A stretch of 64,000 nt of DNA, from NCBI GenBank assembly GCA_900470775.1, contig UCBZ01000027.1:1-64000 (forward strand), written 5' to 3'. Origin of the DNA: Hyphomicrobiales bacterium. Lineage in GTDB: Bacteria > Pseudomonadota > Alphaproteobacteria > Rhizobiales > Beijerinckiaceae. The notes beneath the pieces are model-generated. The model did not search any database, was not told the origin of the DNA, and worked only from the letters and a program-made list of their open reading frames with translations. Of the stretch, positions 63,870 to 64,000 are shown one piece after another. Position 1 is the stretch's first letter; each line of letters starts with the position of its first letter. The position numbers and the translations under genes were made by a program.

Positions 63870-64000
63870 GAGCACACCGGCCGGGGAGAAGTTATCCGGG
63901 GGGCCATGCTTCCGCACGCCGGCCACGCGACTTCTGAGCGGGGGTCGACGGTTGTCCCTTCCTCGATGCCGCGGTGGGGCTGGCCAAGCTATCGGCCCAG

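Noticed and set aside
1-64000. CRISPR arrays, rRNA operons, a replication origin, or a phage or plasmid backbone
   Set aside because: No regularly spaced repeats, rRNA sequence, iteron clusters, or structural phage or conjugation genes were seen. The only RNA gene found is selC.

Overview
The window looks like a high-GC alphaproteobacterial replicon, probably Hyphomicrobiales (Bosea, Methylobacterium or Bradyrhizobium-like). This is inferred from base composition, the IS repertoire and the gene families; there is no rRNA or other marker. It reads as an accessory region: well-kept metabolic operons are separated by broken insertion sequences, relic genes and AT-rich spacers.

Layout. 1-5.2 kb: 3' part of an IS3 element, an AraC regulator with a degenerate histidine-kinase-like partner, a FixJ-type relic, a stand-alone receiver and a stretch of relics. 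5.8-9.1 kb: a type III polyketide synthase / ICMT-family methyltransferase / DHA2 exporter operon. 9.2-10.9 kb: an IS3 copy fused in frame to an IS66 transposase. 11.4-16.1 kb: an RND efflux operon. 17.0-29.6 kb: a complete selenocysteine and formate dehydrogenase cluster (selD; then on the minus strand fdnG with an in-frame UGA, fdnH, fdnI, fdhE, fdhD, selA, a Sel1-repeat gene, selB, selC and a small unknown gene). 30.1-33.1 kb: a Tat-exported oxalate decarboxylase, a TlpA-like thioredoxin and a Tat-exported transglutaminase-like protein, divergent from fdnG. 33.3-35.7 kb: IS1182 and IS481 remains and a hydrolase relic. 35.9-38.2 kb: a periplasmic protein, a cytochrome b and a YedY-like molybdo-lipoprotein. 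38.5-39.2 kb: a third IS3 copy, joined to an IS5 fragment. 39.5-43.8 kb: a second RND operon. 44-53 kb: small secreted proteins, a VOC protein, a second fdhD, two hydrolase/SDR genes and many relics (LysR, ALDH, IstB, PoxB, SDR). 53-63.9 kb: a malonate decarboxylase operon (mdcA C D E G B H), an exported alpha/beta hydrolase, an AEC-family (MdcF-like) transporter, a second AraC plus kinase-like pair, and a DUF1275 membrane protein.

How the parts may work together. Oxalate decarboxylase releases formate plus CO2. The divergent formate dehydrogenase oxidises formate and passes electrons to quinone. Both enzymes carry Tat signals, so oxalate could be used as an electron donor outside the cytoplasm. 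All the genes needed to make the selenoprotein sit in the same cluster. The mdc operon would turn malonate into acetate and CO2, with uptake by the AEC carrier. The AraC regulator 3 nt downstream of that carrier and its kinase-like partner are candidate regulators, because no mdcR is present. The same two-gene AraC/kinase-like module occurs, inverted, at the other end of the window, and the two kinase-like proteins have lost different catalytic motifs.
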